A DNA stretch of 64,000 nucleotides from the NCBI RefSeq assembly GCF_964019715.1, contig NZ_OZ026463.1:620001-684000 (forward strand). Reading direction: 5' to 3'. A program made the position numbers and the translations under genes. Positions 22,014 to 33,722 of this stretch are shown here, in pieces; the stretch's first letter is position 1; every line of letters starts with the position of its first letter. The notes beneath the pieces were generated by a model. The model was not told the origin of the DNA and ran no database searches. It saw only the letters and a list, made by a program, of their open reading frames with translations. Source of the DNA: Spiroplasma endosymbiont of Lonchoptera lutea. Its GTDB lineage: Bacteria; Bacillota_I; Bacilli_A; Mycoplasmatales; Nriv7.

Positions 22014-23074
22014 CCTGAATTGTAAATATAAATGGGACAGTTTTTTAAAATAATTGTATTAAATCTATTGGTCTTTTATAAGATAATGATTTTCTGGGTG
22101 TAGAATTAATTTGAAATGCTATAGAATTTAAGTCTTTTTGTTTATATGAAGATAAATCAGTAGATTTTGGTAAATATCTTCTTAAAATACCATTATTGTT
22201 CTCATTTAAACCTCTTTGACAAGGTTTTCCGGCATCTGCAAAATAAATTTTAACATTACAATTTTTTTCAATTAATTTTCATTTACTAAATTCTTTACCA
22301 CGATCAAAAGTAATAGTTTTAATTGTTCCTGGTATTAATTTTGAAATAAATTTTATTATACTTTGTGTAATACTTTCTGCTTTATGATTTTTAGTTTTCA
22401 AAGGAATTGTGGTTTTTGATCATATATCAGCTAAAGTAATAATAGAACTTTTATGATCTTTACCAACGATAGTATCTCCCTCTAAATGGCCAAATTCTTG
22501 TATATTTTTAATATTTGGAATGATTAAATTTCTTTCATGAATAGATTTACAATTATTAATTCTGCCCCTAGTTTCTTTTTGTTTATGAGGTTTATTTTTG
22601 CCTTTTCTCAATAAATTTTTTTCATCAAAACCCATTCGATTTGTTTTAAACATGTTATATAAAGTTTTTGTTGAAATATTTTTTATTTTATTTTTCTTTA
22701 AAAAATCAGCAATTATATCAAGAGCATAATTTTTAGTAATTAACAAATGATTGATAGTATTAATTTCTGTTAAAGTTAAAATTATTAATTTTCTACCTGC
22801 ATTTTGTTTATTTTTTTGAACTTGATTCAATATTTCTAATGGTAATAAGTTTTGATTTAATAATTTACAAACTCTGTGTACAGTTGATTTACTATAATCA
22901 ATTGCTTTTGCTATTTTACGAATAGAAAATCCATAACTTTTATATTCTTTTATTGCTATTATTGATTCAATAGTCAGATACTTATACATTGTGCTAATTC
23001 CTTTTTTTTCTTAATTATAGAATTAACACAATTTGTTTTTTATATAAGTGTCCTTTTTAATTTTACATTTCAGG
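22014..23074 (-). mobile_element. IS30-A copy 3, complete
   Basis: 1061 bp, inserted 12 codons into the large unknown gene. A 2-bp TA duplication restores the host frame on excision. Confidence 0.9.
22045..22989 (-). CDS. IS30-A transposase, copy 3
   Basis: 314 aa, intact, with the same D172, D229 and E263. Differs from copy 1 only in scattered bases, mostly outside the gene (for example TTTTTT for TTTCTT in the leader). Confidence 0.92.
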
Positions 23075-23591
23075 TATTATTATGAGTATGTTTCATAGTA
23101 ATATTAGTATTTACCAAGTTAATTATCAGTCAAATGCTACACATATTTTGAAATATAATGATGAAAATGTTTGAGGACAGATTGAAAATTTTTTTAATAA
23201 AATTCATAATTTATATCTTATTGGTGAGCAGTTAGAAACAGAAATTGAAAATAATATTGCTCAAAAATTAAAAAATATTGCTACAAATATTGAAGTTATT
23301 AAAAATAATCATCCAAGAAAAATTACTAATATATGTGACTCAACAAATAAGTGTCAATTAGTAATGAAAATTCAATTTCAGAATGTTACTAGAAATTTTA
23401 TTTACCTGAAATGTAAAATTAAAAAGGACACTTATATAAAAAACAAATTGTGTTAATTCTATAATTAAGAAAAAAAAGGAATTAGCACAATGTATAAGTA
23501 TCTGACTATTGAATCAATTGGATAGGCTACAATAAGTTGGACCATAATTATATAGACTTCAAAATTATTAAGAAAGAAGGAATATATAAAA

Positions 23592-23870
23592 ATGGGAAAT
23601 AAAACCTCATACTCTGAAGAATTTAAAAAACAAATTGTAATGCTATACAAAAATGACAAAAGTGTTATTAATTTAGGGAAAGAATATAATTTACCAAAAC
23701 CAACTATTTATAGTTGAATTAAAAATTATAATAATTCTGGGTCATTTAAAGCAAAAGATAATCGCACTGTCGAAGAAAATGAATTAATTTACTTGCGAAA
23801 AGAAAACCAACAATTACGAATGGAAAATGACATTTTAAAGCAAGCAGCACTGATAATCGGGAAAAAATAA
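23592..23870 (+). CDS. IS3-C OrfA
   Basis: 92 aa, same as at 4439. Ends ...GGG AAA AAA TAA, with the orfB frame reachable by a -1 slip. Confidence 0.88.
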
Positions 23871-23902
23871 CAATAATTAATAACAATAAAAATAAATATT
23901 CA

Positions 23903-24703
23903 GTGAGGAAAATATGTAAGATTTTAGGTTTACTAAAATCAACATATTATTATCAAACTAATAAATGCACCAAGTTTGATGTTAATAATTATGAACAAGA
24001 AGTTATCAGTGCATTTAATAAAAGTCGCAAGATTTATGGTGCTCGTAAAATTAAAGCTGTTTTAATAAGAAAAAATATCATTTTATCACGACGAAAAATC
24101 CGATTCATTATGATCAAAAATAATTTGGTTTCTAAATACACCAAGTTAAAATATTGTAATCATAAAAAAACAGTTAATAATGACGAAATTAATAATGTTT
24201 TAAATCGTCAATTTAATGACAAAAAACCAAATGAAGTTGTTGTTAGTGATTTAACATATGTTCAAGTTGGCACTAAATGACATTATATTTGTTTATTAAT
24301 TGACTTGTTTAATCGCGAAGTAATTGGCTATAGTGCTGGATCAAATAAAACTGCTGAATTAGTTCAACAAGCTTTTCACAAGATAACACGACCATTAAAT
24401 AAAATAACTTTATTTCATACTGAACGTGGTAATGAGTTTAAAAATAAAATTATTGATGAAATTTTAATAACCTTTAAAATTAAAAGATCATTAAGCTCCA
24501 AAGGATGCCCATATGATAATGCTGTTGCTGAAGCAACTTACAAAACCTTTAAAACCGAATTTATTAACGGTAAAAAATTTGCAAACTTAACACAACTAAA
24601 ATGCGAACTATTTGATTTTGTTAATTGATATAACAATATTCGAATTCATGGCAGTTTAAATTATTTAACTCCCGTTGAATTTAGAAAATACCAGTCTACA
24701 TAA
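23903..24703 (+). CDS. IS3-C OrfB (rve integrase domain) with D-to-E change at the second catalytic residue
   Basis: 266 aa from GTG 23903. In vivo it is probably made as an OrfAB fusion, since the frame is open upstream to the orfA A-run. The HTH_21 region 'GARKIKAVLIRKNIILSRRKIRFIM' is followed by the rve core: 'VVSDLTYV' (first Asp), 'PYDNAVAEATYKTFKTEFI' (final Glu), and 'WYNNIRIHGSLNYLTPVEF', the usual IS3 C-terminus. At 24421-24426 this copy reads Glu (TERGNEF) where the others read Asp (TDRGNEF), so the DDE triad is altered and the copy may be catalytically weak or dead. It also has Ser for Pro in 'AGSNKT'. Confidence 0.88.
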
Positions 24704-27700
24704 AAAGTGTCCTAAAAAGGGTTGCCAATCCAAATAATAGCAATAAAAGAATATAAAAGTTATGGATTTTCTATTCGTAAAATAGCAAAAGCAATTGATT
24801 ATAGTAAATCAACTGTACACAGAGTTTGTAAATTATTAAATCAAAACTTATTACCATTAGAAATATTGAATCAAGTTCAAAAAAATAAACAAAATGCAGG
24901 TAGAAAATTAATAATTTTAACTTTAACAGAAATTAATACTATCAATCATTTGTTAATTACTAAAAATTATGCTCTTGATATAATTGCTGATTTTTTAAAG
25001 AAAAATAAAATAAAAAATATTTCAACAAAAACTTTATATAACATGTTTAAAACAAATCGAATGGGTTTTGATGAAAAAAATTTATTGAGAAAAGGCAAAA
25101 ATAAACCTCATAAACAAAAAGAAACTAGGGGCAGAATTAATAATTGTAAATCTATTCATGAAAGAAATTTAATCATTCCAAATATTAAAAAATATACAAG
25201 AATTTGGCCATTTAGAGGGAGATACTATCGTTGGTAAAGATCATAAAAGTTCTATTATTACTTTAGCTGATATATGATCAAAAACCACAATTCCTTTGAA
25301 AACTAAAAATCATAAAGCAGAAAGTATTACACAAAGTATAATAAAATTTATTTCAAAATTAATACCAGGAACAATTAAAACTATTACTTTTGATCGTGGT
25401 AAAGAATTTAGTAAATGAAAATTAATTGAAAAAAATTGTAATGTTAAAATTTATTTTGCAGATGCCGGAAAACCTTGTCAAAGAGGTTTAAATGAGAACA
25501 ATAATGGTATTTTAAGAAGATATTTACCAAAATCTACTGATTTATCTTCATATAAACAAAAAGACTTAAATTCTATAGCATTTCAAATTAATTCTACACC
25601 CAGAAAATCATTATCTTATAAAAGACCAATAGATTTAATACAATTATTTTAAAAAACTGTCCCATTTATATTTACAATTCAGGATTTTTTTGCAACGCAA
25701 TTAGAAGTTATAAGAGAACAAATTATGATTTTTTTTAATAGTGAACATGATTTTAATTTAACTGAATTAAATAAAGGGATTGATGTTTTAGAAGTGTTAA
25801 AAAAGAAAATAATGCTAATTGATAGTTCTATTATTGTTGACTTATTGTATAGTAGTTATCAGTTGAAATTAAATACTTTTCGTGATTCATTTTGAATTTT
25901 AATTACTTATCAAAAAAAATCTTTTTCTAAGAAATTAAAATTAATTAATATTCAAACCGTTAATGATACGATAAAAAAAGTTTTTGCGTGAATTAATATT
26001 TTTTCTAATTTAGAATTTACAATTTCTCAAAAAAGAAATGATGTTGTTGCTATTTTAGAAACTAAAATGAAAGAGCATTATTATGGAATAAAAATCTGAA
26101 TTTCTGATATGATGTTAGGTAATAAGAATTTATTAATTGGTATTAATCGTTTTAATGTGAATTTTTCATTAGGACAAAAAACATGAACGGAAAATATTGC
26201 TTTAAATAATGTTAAAGATGAGCCACGATTATGAAATATGTTTAACTCAATATTGAATAATAATAAATTGCTTCAATTAAATGAAAATAATACAATTGCT
26301 GATTTTATTAGGGCGGTTAATCTTGAAGCAAAAAAAATTCATTCTGAATTTGAATTAAAAGATGCAAATTTTGCGACAACAAAAACTAACCTTTTAAAAG
26401 ATAATGCCCAAATAGAATTTCAAATGATTTTAGGAAATGAGATGCGTTTAAAAACAATTCGTTTAAATGTTAAAGAAGTTTGAAAGGTAGAAGGCAATAT
26501 TAACCGCTATTTTGAACGCTCCCATTATCATAATTGAGATGATATTGATACTTATCAACATCTTTTAGAAATAGTTACTTCTGATATGAAAAGTATTTAT
26601 TCGCAACTAGCAGTATCATATGAAGATAATAATATTAAATTGCAACAATTCGTTGCTTCTGGGCGTCATAATATTAATTTTGTTGTTAAACTTAATGAGA
26701 AATTATTAATAAAAACATTAACGATTTTGATTCCTAATAAGCAAACTAATAAAATATGAGAAAAAGTTGATACAGAGTTAGAAAAAATAAGTAAAACGCC
26801 ACTATATGCTGGTAGTTTGATTACTGATTTTATTAATAAAGTAAATATTGAATTACAAACTAATCTGAGTAAGGATTTAAGCATTGTCGTTCATTATAAA
26901 CCAAATGCAAAAATAATTTCTGATTTTTCGCCAATGGAATTAAAAGTTAATTTTGGTAATGCTGTAAAGGAAAAAATAATTAATTTCACGAATTTGATTA
27001 ATGAAGCAAATTTTGCGGAATTAATGAATAATTTTTTTACGAATGCTTTAGATTTAAATTTAACAACAAAAAATTCATTAGCGGATGTTATTAGTATTTT
27101 GGGTAATAAATTACAAACTAATGTTAATTATATTAATCAAATCAAACTTTTAGCAAATGAGGAATATCATATTGTAAATCCTATTAGTAATGAAGAAATT
27201 GCGAAATTACAACCAGAAAATCGGTTATTAAATGAACAACAAGATATATTTACTGTTACTGATAAGTTAGTTAAATATAATGAGTCTTTATCATCAATTA
27301 AGATATTAAATTATGGATATTTAGTGAAATTAAAAAATATTATTAATTATGAGAAGATTGAAGAATTTGTGAATAATATTTCTCAATCGGATGCTTTATT
27401 ATTTACTAGTGATGATACTAAAGCAATTGCTGTGAATAAGATTCAAAGTAATCTGCAAAGTAAAATTCATTCGCAAATGACATTAAAATTAACTAATGCT
27501 GGTGAAGCAACAACAAAACTTAAAGCTTTTACTAATAATGATTTAGAGTTTAGTCTTAATTTTGGTATTAATAAATTTATTTTTAAAGTTACAATTAATA
27601 AAGTTAATGTTGGTACTAATGATATTGATGAAGTTGAAGATTTTTTTAATCAAGAATATGATTTAGATGTTTCCCCGACTAGTAATATTAATGATATTTT

Positions 27701-27871
27701 GGCAAAAATTAATTATCAATTAGAACAAAAGATTGCTAACTTAAAGGTTATTAATATTAACAGTGATGATGGTAATCGGCGTTTTAAATATTTAAGAGAT
27801 GAGTTAGAAGTTATACTAGTTAACAATCCGACAAAAATATTTAAGTTAAGATTAAAAAATATTAAATATAA

Positions 27872-28932
27872 CCTGAAATGTAAAATTAAAAAGGACACTT
27901 ATATAAAAAACAAATTGTGTTAATTCTATAATTAAGAAAAGAAAGGAATTAGCACAATGTATAAGTATCTGACTATTGAATCAATAATAGCAATAAAAGA
28001 ATATAAAAGTTATGGATTTTCTATTCGTAAAATAGCAAAAGCAATTGATTATAGTAAATCAACTGTACACAGAGTTTGTAAATTATTAAATCAAAACTTA
28101 TTACCATTAGAAATATTGAATCAAGTTCAAAAAAATAAACAAAATGCAGGTAGAAAATTAATAATTTTAACTTTAACAGAAATTAATACTATCAATTATT
28201 TGTTAATTACTAAAAATTATGCTCTTGATATAATTGCTGATTTTTTAAAGAAAAATAAAATAAAAAATATTTCAACAAAAACTTTATATAACATGTTTAA
28301 AACAAATCGAATGGGTTTTGATGAAAAAAATTTATTGAGAAAAGGCAAAAATAAACCTCATAAACAAAAAGAAACTAGGGGCAGAATTAATAATTGTAAA
28401 TCTATTCATGAAAGAAATTTAATCATTCCAAATATTAAAAATATACAAGAATTTGGCCATTTAGAGGGAGATACTATCGTTGGTAAAGATCATAAAAGTT
28501 CTATTATTACTTTAGCTGATCTATGATCAAAAACCACAATTCCTTTGAAAACTAAAAATCATAAAGCAGAAAGTATTACACAAAGTATAATAAAATTTAT
28601 TTCAAAATTAATACCAGGAACAATTAAAACTATTACTTTTGATCGTGGTAAAGAATTTAGTAAATGAAAATTAATTGAAAAAAATTGTAATGTTAAAATT
28701 TATTTTGCAGATGCCGGAAAACCTTGTCAAAGAGGTTTAAATGAGAACAATAATGGTATTTTAAGAAGATATTTACCAAAATCTACTGATTTATCTTCAT
28801 ATAAACAAAAAGACTTAAATTCTATAGCATTTCAAATTAATTCTACACCCAGAAAATCATTATCTTATAAAAGACCAATAGATTTAATACAATTATTTTA
28901 AAAAACTGTCCCATTTATATTTACAATTCAGG
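27872..28932 (+). mobile_element. IS30-A copy 5, complete
   Basis: 1061 bp inserted in the large unknown gene with a 3-bp TAA duplication. Precise excision keeps the host frame (KY|NIENERR). Confidence 0.92.
27957..28901 (+). CDS. IS30-A transposase, copy 5
   Basis: 314 aa, intact. One His to Tyr change in 'INTINYLLITK' distinguishes it. The catalytic residues are kept. Confidence 0.92.
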
Positions 28933-29431
28933 TAATATTGAAAATGAGCGAAGATTAATTGATGAATATTTTGAAGATAACCAAATATTTTTTAATCTGC
29001 TGAATTATACTTGTAAGTGCAAGTAAATAAAATTGCAAAAGATTTCATATAAAAATTTCATGATGCTAAGTTTATTTTAGAAAAAGTAAATTTAAGGAGT
29101 TTTTATATGGGATACAAACATCTTGGCATAGATGAAAGAATTTATATTGAGAATCAATTGAAATTTAAAGTAAAAATTAGTGAAATAGCTAAAAATCTTA
29201 ATCGAAGTATTAGTACTATTAATCGAGAAGTTAATAGAAATAAAGATAATAATCATTATTTTTCATTAATTGCACAAAATAAAGCAGAAAATAGAAAACA
29301 ATTACATGTTTATTTTCATAAATTTAAAAATAGAGAATTAGTAAAATATGTACAACAAAAATTATTATTAGGTTGATCGCCTGAACAAATTTATGGCAGA
29401 ATTAAAAATTTTCATCAAGAATGAATTATTA

Positions 29432-29446
29432 GTTTTAAAACAATTT
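29432..29446 (+). repeat. 15-bp direct repeat, left border of the provirus
   Basis: GTTTTAAAACAATTT, part of the IS30-B gene, repeated at 39826-39840. It contains the palindrome GTTTTAAAAC. Confidence 0.9.
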
Positions 29447-29475
29447 TGTACTATAGCACAGACATATGTTAGTTT
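29447..29475 (+). repeat. Provirus terminal inverted repeat, left
   Basis: Starts TGTACTATAGCACAGACATA. Shares AGCACA-ACA-TATGTTAGTTT with the right end in inverted orientation, with a few mismatches and one gap. Confidence 0.85.
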
Positions 29476-30560
29476 CAAGAGGTTTTTAAAAGTTTATTTA
29501 AAAAATTGAATGGGGTGTCTTTTATTGTTCAATGATTCCTTTGGAAGTTATAAAAGTAATAATATTCATTTAAATAAATTTGTAATTCATTAGTATTAAA
29601 TCTTTTAATATCATCTAACAATAATAAATTATTATAATTTTTATGAAATCTTTCTATCTTACCGTTACTTTGTGGTGAACGAATTGGAGTAGTTTCGTGT
29701 ATTATCTTATTATCTTTTAAATATTTACTAAAAGGTCTTTCTTTTATCTTATATTCATTTTTATTACTTCAATTAGTAGTAGTGAATTCAGGAGCATTAT
29801 CAGTTCTAATTCGTTTAACTTCTATTCCAAACTTTTTAAAATCATATATTGCTCTTTGTACAGCATTAATAGCATTATTAGTTCCTAAACTATCATAAAC
29901 ATAACCAAATACTATGCGTGTCATTTCGTCAATAAAATCATAGACATACATATTTTTTTCTACCGGATATTTTAACTTGGAAAAGTGTTTAGCATCCATT
30001 TGTATTAATCCTATTTCTTTTACTTCATAACGGTGATAATAGCGTTTGTTTTCCTTATTTTTTTGTCTAATTCTATCATAGCGAGGGTCATTTTTAATTC
30101 AACGATAAAATGTTCTGATATTTCTTGGTAAATTATATTTATGGGCGTCATGTTCACCTCTAAGGAGATTATTATATAGCGACCAAACACCACCCGCTTT
30201 GATATTTTTGTATTTGTAAAATAAATCACATACTTTTTTACGACTTTCAATGTTAAATTGATAATGTGGATTCAGCGGTTTTGTTGATTTAATTATTAAA
30301 TTACTAAAATCATTTTCATAGTAACCAGTAATAATTTTTTTAGCTCAGCGATAAAAAGTTATGTCAATATTGTGAAAGTGTTTTCTAATTAATGATTTTA
30401 AAGTAATTTTTTCGGTATAAGCTTGCTTGCAGAGGTTTAAATAACTATTAACTCGTTTTTTAGTTTTATGATAGTTTTTATCTCGGTAATGGATAGGCTA
30501 CAATAAGTTGGACCATAATTATATAGACTTCAAAATTATTAAGAAAGAAGGAATATAAAA

Positions 30561-30839
30561 ATGGGAAATAAAACCTCATACTCTGAAGAATTTAAAAAAC
30601 AAATTGTAATGCTATACAAAAATGACAAAAGTGTTATTAATTTAGGGAAAGAATATAATTTACCAAAACCAACTATTTATAGTTGAATTAAAAATTATAA
30701 TAATTCTGGGTCATTTAAAGCAAAAGATAATCGCACTGTCGAAGAAAATGAATTAATTTACTTGCGAAAAGAAAACCAACAATTACGAATGGAAAATGAC
30801 ATTTTAAAGCAAGCAGCACTGATAATCGGGAAAAAATAA
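30561..30839 (+). CDS. IS3-C OrfA
   Basis: 92 aa, intact. Same A-run and stop arrangement as other copies. Confidence 0.88.
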
Positions 30840-30871
30840 CAATAATTAATAACAACAAAAATAAATATTCA

Positions 30872-31672
30872 GTGAGGAAAATATGTAAGATTTTAGGTTT
30901 ACTAAAATCAACATATTATTATCAAACTAATAAATGCACCAAGTTTGATGTTAATAATTATGAACAAGAAGTTATCAGTGCATTTAATAAAAGTCGCAAG
31001 ATTTATGGTGCTCGTAAAATTAAAGCTGTTTTAATAAGAAAAAATATCATTTTATCACGACGAAAAATCCGATTCATTATGATCAAAAATAATTTGGTTT
31101 CTAAATACACCAAGTTAAAATATTGAAATCATAAAAAAACAGTTAATAATGACGAAATTAATAATGTTTTAAATCGTCAATTTAATGACAAAAAACCAAA
31201 TGAAGTTGTTGTTAGTGATTTAACATATGTTCAAGTTGGCACTAAATGACATTATATTTGTTTATTAATTGACTTGTTTAATCGCGAAGTAATTGGCTAT
31301 AGTGCTGGACCAAATAAAACTGCTGAATTAGTTCAACAAGCTTTTCACAAGATAACACGACCATTAAATAAAATAACTTTATTTCATACTGATCGTGGTA
31401 ATGAGTTTAAAAATAAAATTATTGATGAAATTTTAATAACCTTTAAAATTAAAAGATCATTAAGCTCCAAAGGATGCCCATATGATAATGCTGTTGCTGA
31501 AGCAACTTACAAAACCTTTAAAACCGAATTTATTAACGGTAAAAAATTTGCAAACTTAACACAACTAAAATGCGAACTATTTGATTTTGTTAATTGATAT
31601 AACAATATTCGAATTCATGGCAGTTTAAATTATTTAACTCCCGTTGAATTTAGAAAATACCAGTCTACATAA
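30872..31672 (+). CDS. IS3-C OrfB (transposase catalytic subunit)
   Basis: 266 aa, with the DDE residues intact (VVSDLTYV, TDRGNEF, VAEATYKTF). A Cys in 'KYCNHKK' is replaced by Trp (TGA) in this copy. Probably expressed as OrfAB by a -1 slip at the end of orfA. Confidence 0.9.
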
Positions 31673-31775
31673 AAAGTGTCCTAAAAAGGGTTGCCAATCC
31701 ATAAAAACTCTTTAATCAGCATTGTAAGCGTGCTTCTAAATCTGATAATTCGTTTTCAGCGATAATATATTTCAT

Positions 31776-31938
31776 TGTTTATAATCCTGCTTTCTATTTA
31801 ATTGTTTTTGTTGATTTTTTAAAGGTCATATTTAATTTTAGTAGACATTTTTATTTAATTATTTTATAATTAATTTATATTAATTAAGCTTTACAAATTT
31901 GAGAAAGGTTGTTGATTATTTGGTAAATTTTATTAATT
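31776..31938. other. Provirus intergenic segment with probable promoter
   Basis: AT-rich. Contains TTATAATTAATTTATATT near 31868, a plausible divergent promoter region for the transposase (minus) and the secreted Gly-rich protein (plus). IS30-A copy 6 separates it from the latter gene. Confidence 0.4.
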
Positions 31939-33001
31939 CCTGAATTGTAAATATAAATGGGACAGTTTTTTAAAATAATTGTATTAAATCTATTGGTCTT
32001 TTATAAGATAATGATTTTCTGGGTGTAGAATTAATTTGAAATGCTATAGAATTTAAGTCTTTTTGTTTATATGAAGATAAATCAGTAGATTTTGGTAAAT
32101 ATCTTCTTAAAATACCATTATTGTTCTCATTTAAACCTCTTTGACAAGGTTTTCCGGCATCTGCAAAATAAATTTTAACATTACAATTTTTTTCAATTAA
32201 TTTTCATTTACTAAATTCTTTACCACGATCAAAAGTAATAGTTTTAATTGTTCCTGGTATTAATTTTGAAATAAATTTTATTATACTTTGTGTAATACTT
32301 TCTGCTTTATGATTTTTAGTTTTCAAAGGAATTGTGGTTTTTGATCATATATCAGCTAAAGTAATAATAGAACTTTTATGATCTTTACCAACGATAGTAT
32401 CTCCCTCTAAATGGCCAAATTCTTGTATATTTTTAATATTTGGAATGATTAAATTTCTTTCATGAATAGATTTACAATTATTAATTCTGACCCTAGTTTC
32501 TTTTTGTTTATGAGGTTTATTTTTGCCTTTTCTCAATAAATTTTTTTCATCAAAACCCATTCGATTTGTTTTAAACATGTTATATAAAGTTTTTGTTGAA
32601 ATATTTTTTATTTTATTTTTCTTTAAAAAATCAGCAATTATATCAAGAGCATAATTTTTAGTAATTAACAAATGATTGATAGTATTAATTTCTGTTAAAG
32701 TTAAAATTATTAATTTTCTACCTGCATTTTGTTTATTTTTTTGAACTTGATTCAATATTTCTAATGGTAATAAGTTTTGATTTAATAATTTACAAACTCT
32801 GTGTACAGTTGATTTACTATAATCAATTGCTTTTGCTATTTTACGAATAGAAAATCCATAACTTTTATATTCTTTTATTGCTATTATTGATTCAATAGTC
32901 AAATACTTATACATTGTGCTAATTCCTTTCTTTTCTTAATTATAGAATTAACACAATTTGTTTTTTATATAAGTGTCCTTTTTTTAATTTTACATTTCAG
33001 G
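31939..33001 (-). mobile_element. IS30-A copy 6, complete
   Basis: 1063 bp (two extra Ts in the T-run near the CAGG end). The 3-bp duplication ATT at 31936-31938 and 33002-33004 is clear. Confidence 0.93.
31970..32914 (-). CDS. IS30-A transposase, copy 6
   Basis: 314 aa, intact. It has Val for Gly in 'ETRVRINN', outside the catalytic residues. It separates a secreted-protein gene from its upstream region. Confidence 0.9.
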
Positions 33002-33036
33002 ATTAGTAAAAATTCACGAAAAGGAAGTTGACTAAT

Positions 33037-33501
33037 ATGAAAAAATTAATAGGATTAATAGGAACAATAACCATCGCCGGAAGCGGAATGGCAGGACTTG
33101 TTGGAAACGCACCAGCTATAGCAAAAAATAATATTAATTATCAACAAACAAATAATTTAGAAAATTTAAGTAGAAATAAAAGAAACATATTTGATGATGT
33201 TAAAAATTGATTTGATAACGCTGGTAAAGATACAGCATATTGAATAAATGATAAAATAAAAATTTACAATGTAATAAAAGAATTTCATCCCGGAGTTAAA
33301 AATGTTGACAAAATGCTTTCAGATTGTTTTGGTAGTGTAGAAGCAGCAAAAAATGTAGGAATTGCCACTGGAGGCGGAGCAGCAGCAGGAGCAAGCGGGG
33401 GGGGGGGCTATTGGAGCAGTTGCTGGTGGCGCTGCTGGTGTTGCTGCTTCTACAATAACTTGTATTGTCAATCATTAATTTATTTATATTGTAATTTATA
33501 A
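33037..33501 (+). CDS. Secreted Gly/Ala-rich bacteriocin-like protein with an 11-G tract
   Basis: ATG 33037 with AAGGAAG 9 nt upstream. The N-terminus 'MKKLIGLIGTITIAGSGMAG' is a Spiroplasma-type export signal and 'NLSRNKRN' follows, a motif seen after the signal in many Spiroplasma exported proteins. The middle is hydrophilic, then 'TGGGAAAGASGGG' leads into the G-tract at 33397-33407. With 11 Gs the tail is an implausible Cys/Trp-rich 'YWSSCWWRCWCCC...' ending at 33501. With 10 Gs it is 'AIGAVAGGAAGVAAS' ending at TAA 33476-33478 (146 aa). The glycine-zipper tail resembles pore-forming or bacteriocin helices. The gene is oriented against the phage operon; it may be a toxin or moron. Function is inference. 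Confidence 0.6.
33397..33407 (+). repeat. Poly-G tract (11 G) in a coding sequence
   Basis: Eleven Gs inside glycine codons. Length 10 gives the glycine/alanine-rich frame; length 11 gives a shifted tail. Confidence 0.88.
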
Positions 33502-33548
33502 AATAAAATATTTTTTAATAAACTTTAAAGAATAACAGAAAGAATATT

Positions 33549-33587
33549 ATGAAAAAAATATTAAGTATTTTAGAAATAATGTTTTAA
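33549..33587 (+). pseudogene. Relic of an exported-protein start
   Basis: ATG AAA AAA ATA TTA AGT ATT TTA encodes MKKILSILEIMF and then stops. The opening matches Spiroplasma export signals and a weak AGAAAGAAT site precedes it. Probably the remnant of another cargo gene. Confidence 0.35.
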
Positions 33588-33624
33588 AGTTTAAATTTAT
33601 TATTTTAAAATAAGAAGAATGTTC

Positions 33625-33660
33625 AAACCAGTAATTAATTAAAATTACTGGTTTCTATTT
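33625..33660 (+). terminator. Terminator between convergent provirus genes
   Basis: 12-bp perfect stem AAACCAGTAATT / AATTACTGGTTT, loop AATTAA, then CTATTTT. Lies between the plus-strand cargo and the minus-strand phage operon. Confidence 0.8.
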
Positions 33661-33722
33661 TGTCAAAATAGAAAAGAGAAAAAAATAAAAATTGCTTATT
33701 TGTTTAAGGGTATAGAGTTATT

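Larger units (their letters stand above)
23519..24732 (+). mobile_element. IS3-C, complete copy inside IS30-A copy 4
   Basis: 1214 bp (2 bp longer than other copies because of an AT insertion before orfA). Ends TGGATAGGCTAC and, mirrored, TGGATTGGCAAC. Flanked by the 3-bp direct repeat AAT. Confidence 0.92.
23490..25652 (+). pseudogene. IS30-A transposase, copy 4, broken twice
   Basis: The gene begins at ATG 23490, is cut after about 10 codons by IS3-C, and resumes at 24733. An extra A in the run near 25187-25192 (AATATTAAAAAATATAC, six As instead of five) then shifts the frame just before the first catalytic Asp ('IPNIKKYTRIWPF' instead of 'IPNIKNIQEFGH'). It therefore cannot encode an active enzyme. 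The rest of the sequence to TAA 25650-25652 is conserved. Confidence 0.9.
23405..25683 (+). mobile_element. IS30-A copy 4, interrupted by IS3-C
   Basis: CCTGAAATG end at 23405 and the CAGG end at 25683. The IS3-C copy at 23519-24732 splits it with a 3-bp AAT duplication. There is an additional one-base insertion near 25190. Confidence 0.9.
30490..31701 (+). mobile_element. IS3-C, complete copy inside the provirus transposase
   Basis: 1212 bp with the 3-bp duplication TAA. Excision rejoins the host frame as 'LKSF-YRDKN'. Confidence 0.93.
29469..31775 (-). pseudogene. Provirus-encoded DDE transposase/integrase, interrupted by IS3-C
   Basis: Removing IS3-C (30490-31701) and one TAA duplication leaves 1092 nt, 363 aa, from ATG 31775 to TAA 29469-29471. 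The stop codon lies within the left terminal inverted repeat. Two HTH-like stretches each contain 'TFYRW' (TFYRWAKKII and TFYRWIKND). The rve-type core follows: 'LIQMDAKHF' (Asp), 'RTDNAPEF' (Asp), and 'SPQSNGKIERFH' (Glu). The last spacing is about 48 residues, longer than the canonical 35. The pattern is IS481/IS3-like and unrelated to the two IS30 enzymes here. Position at the end and overlap with the terminus suggest that it mobilised or integrated the provirus. The IS3 insertion near codon 25 makes this copy defective. Confidence 0.85.

Noticed and set aside
33313-33501. Cys/Trp-rich C-terminus of the secreted protein as a real knottin-like toxin
   Set aside because: The Cys/Trp run arises only from reading the Gly/Ala codons out of frame after the G-tract. 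The alternate frame gives a coherent glycine-zipper, so the Cys-rich tail is probably artefactual or an off-state.
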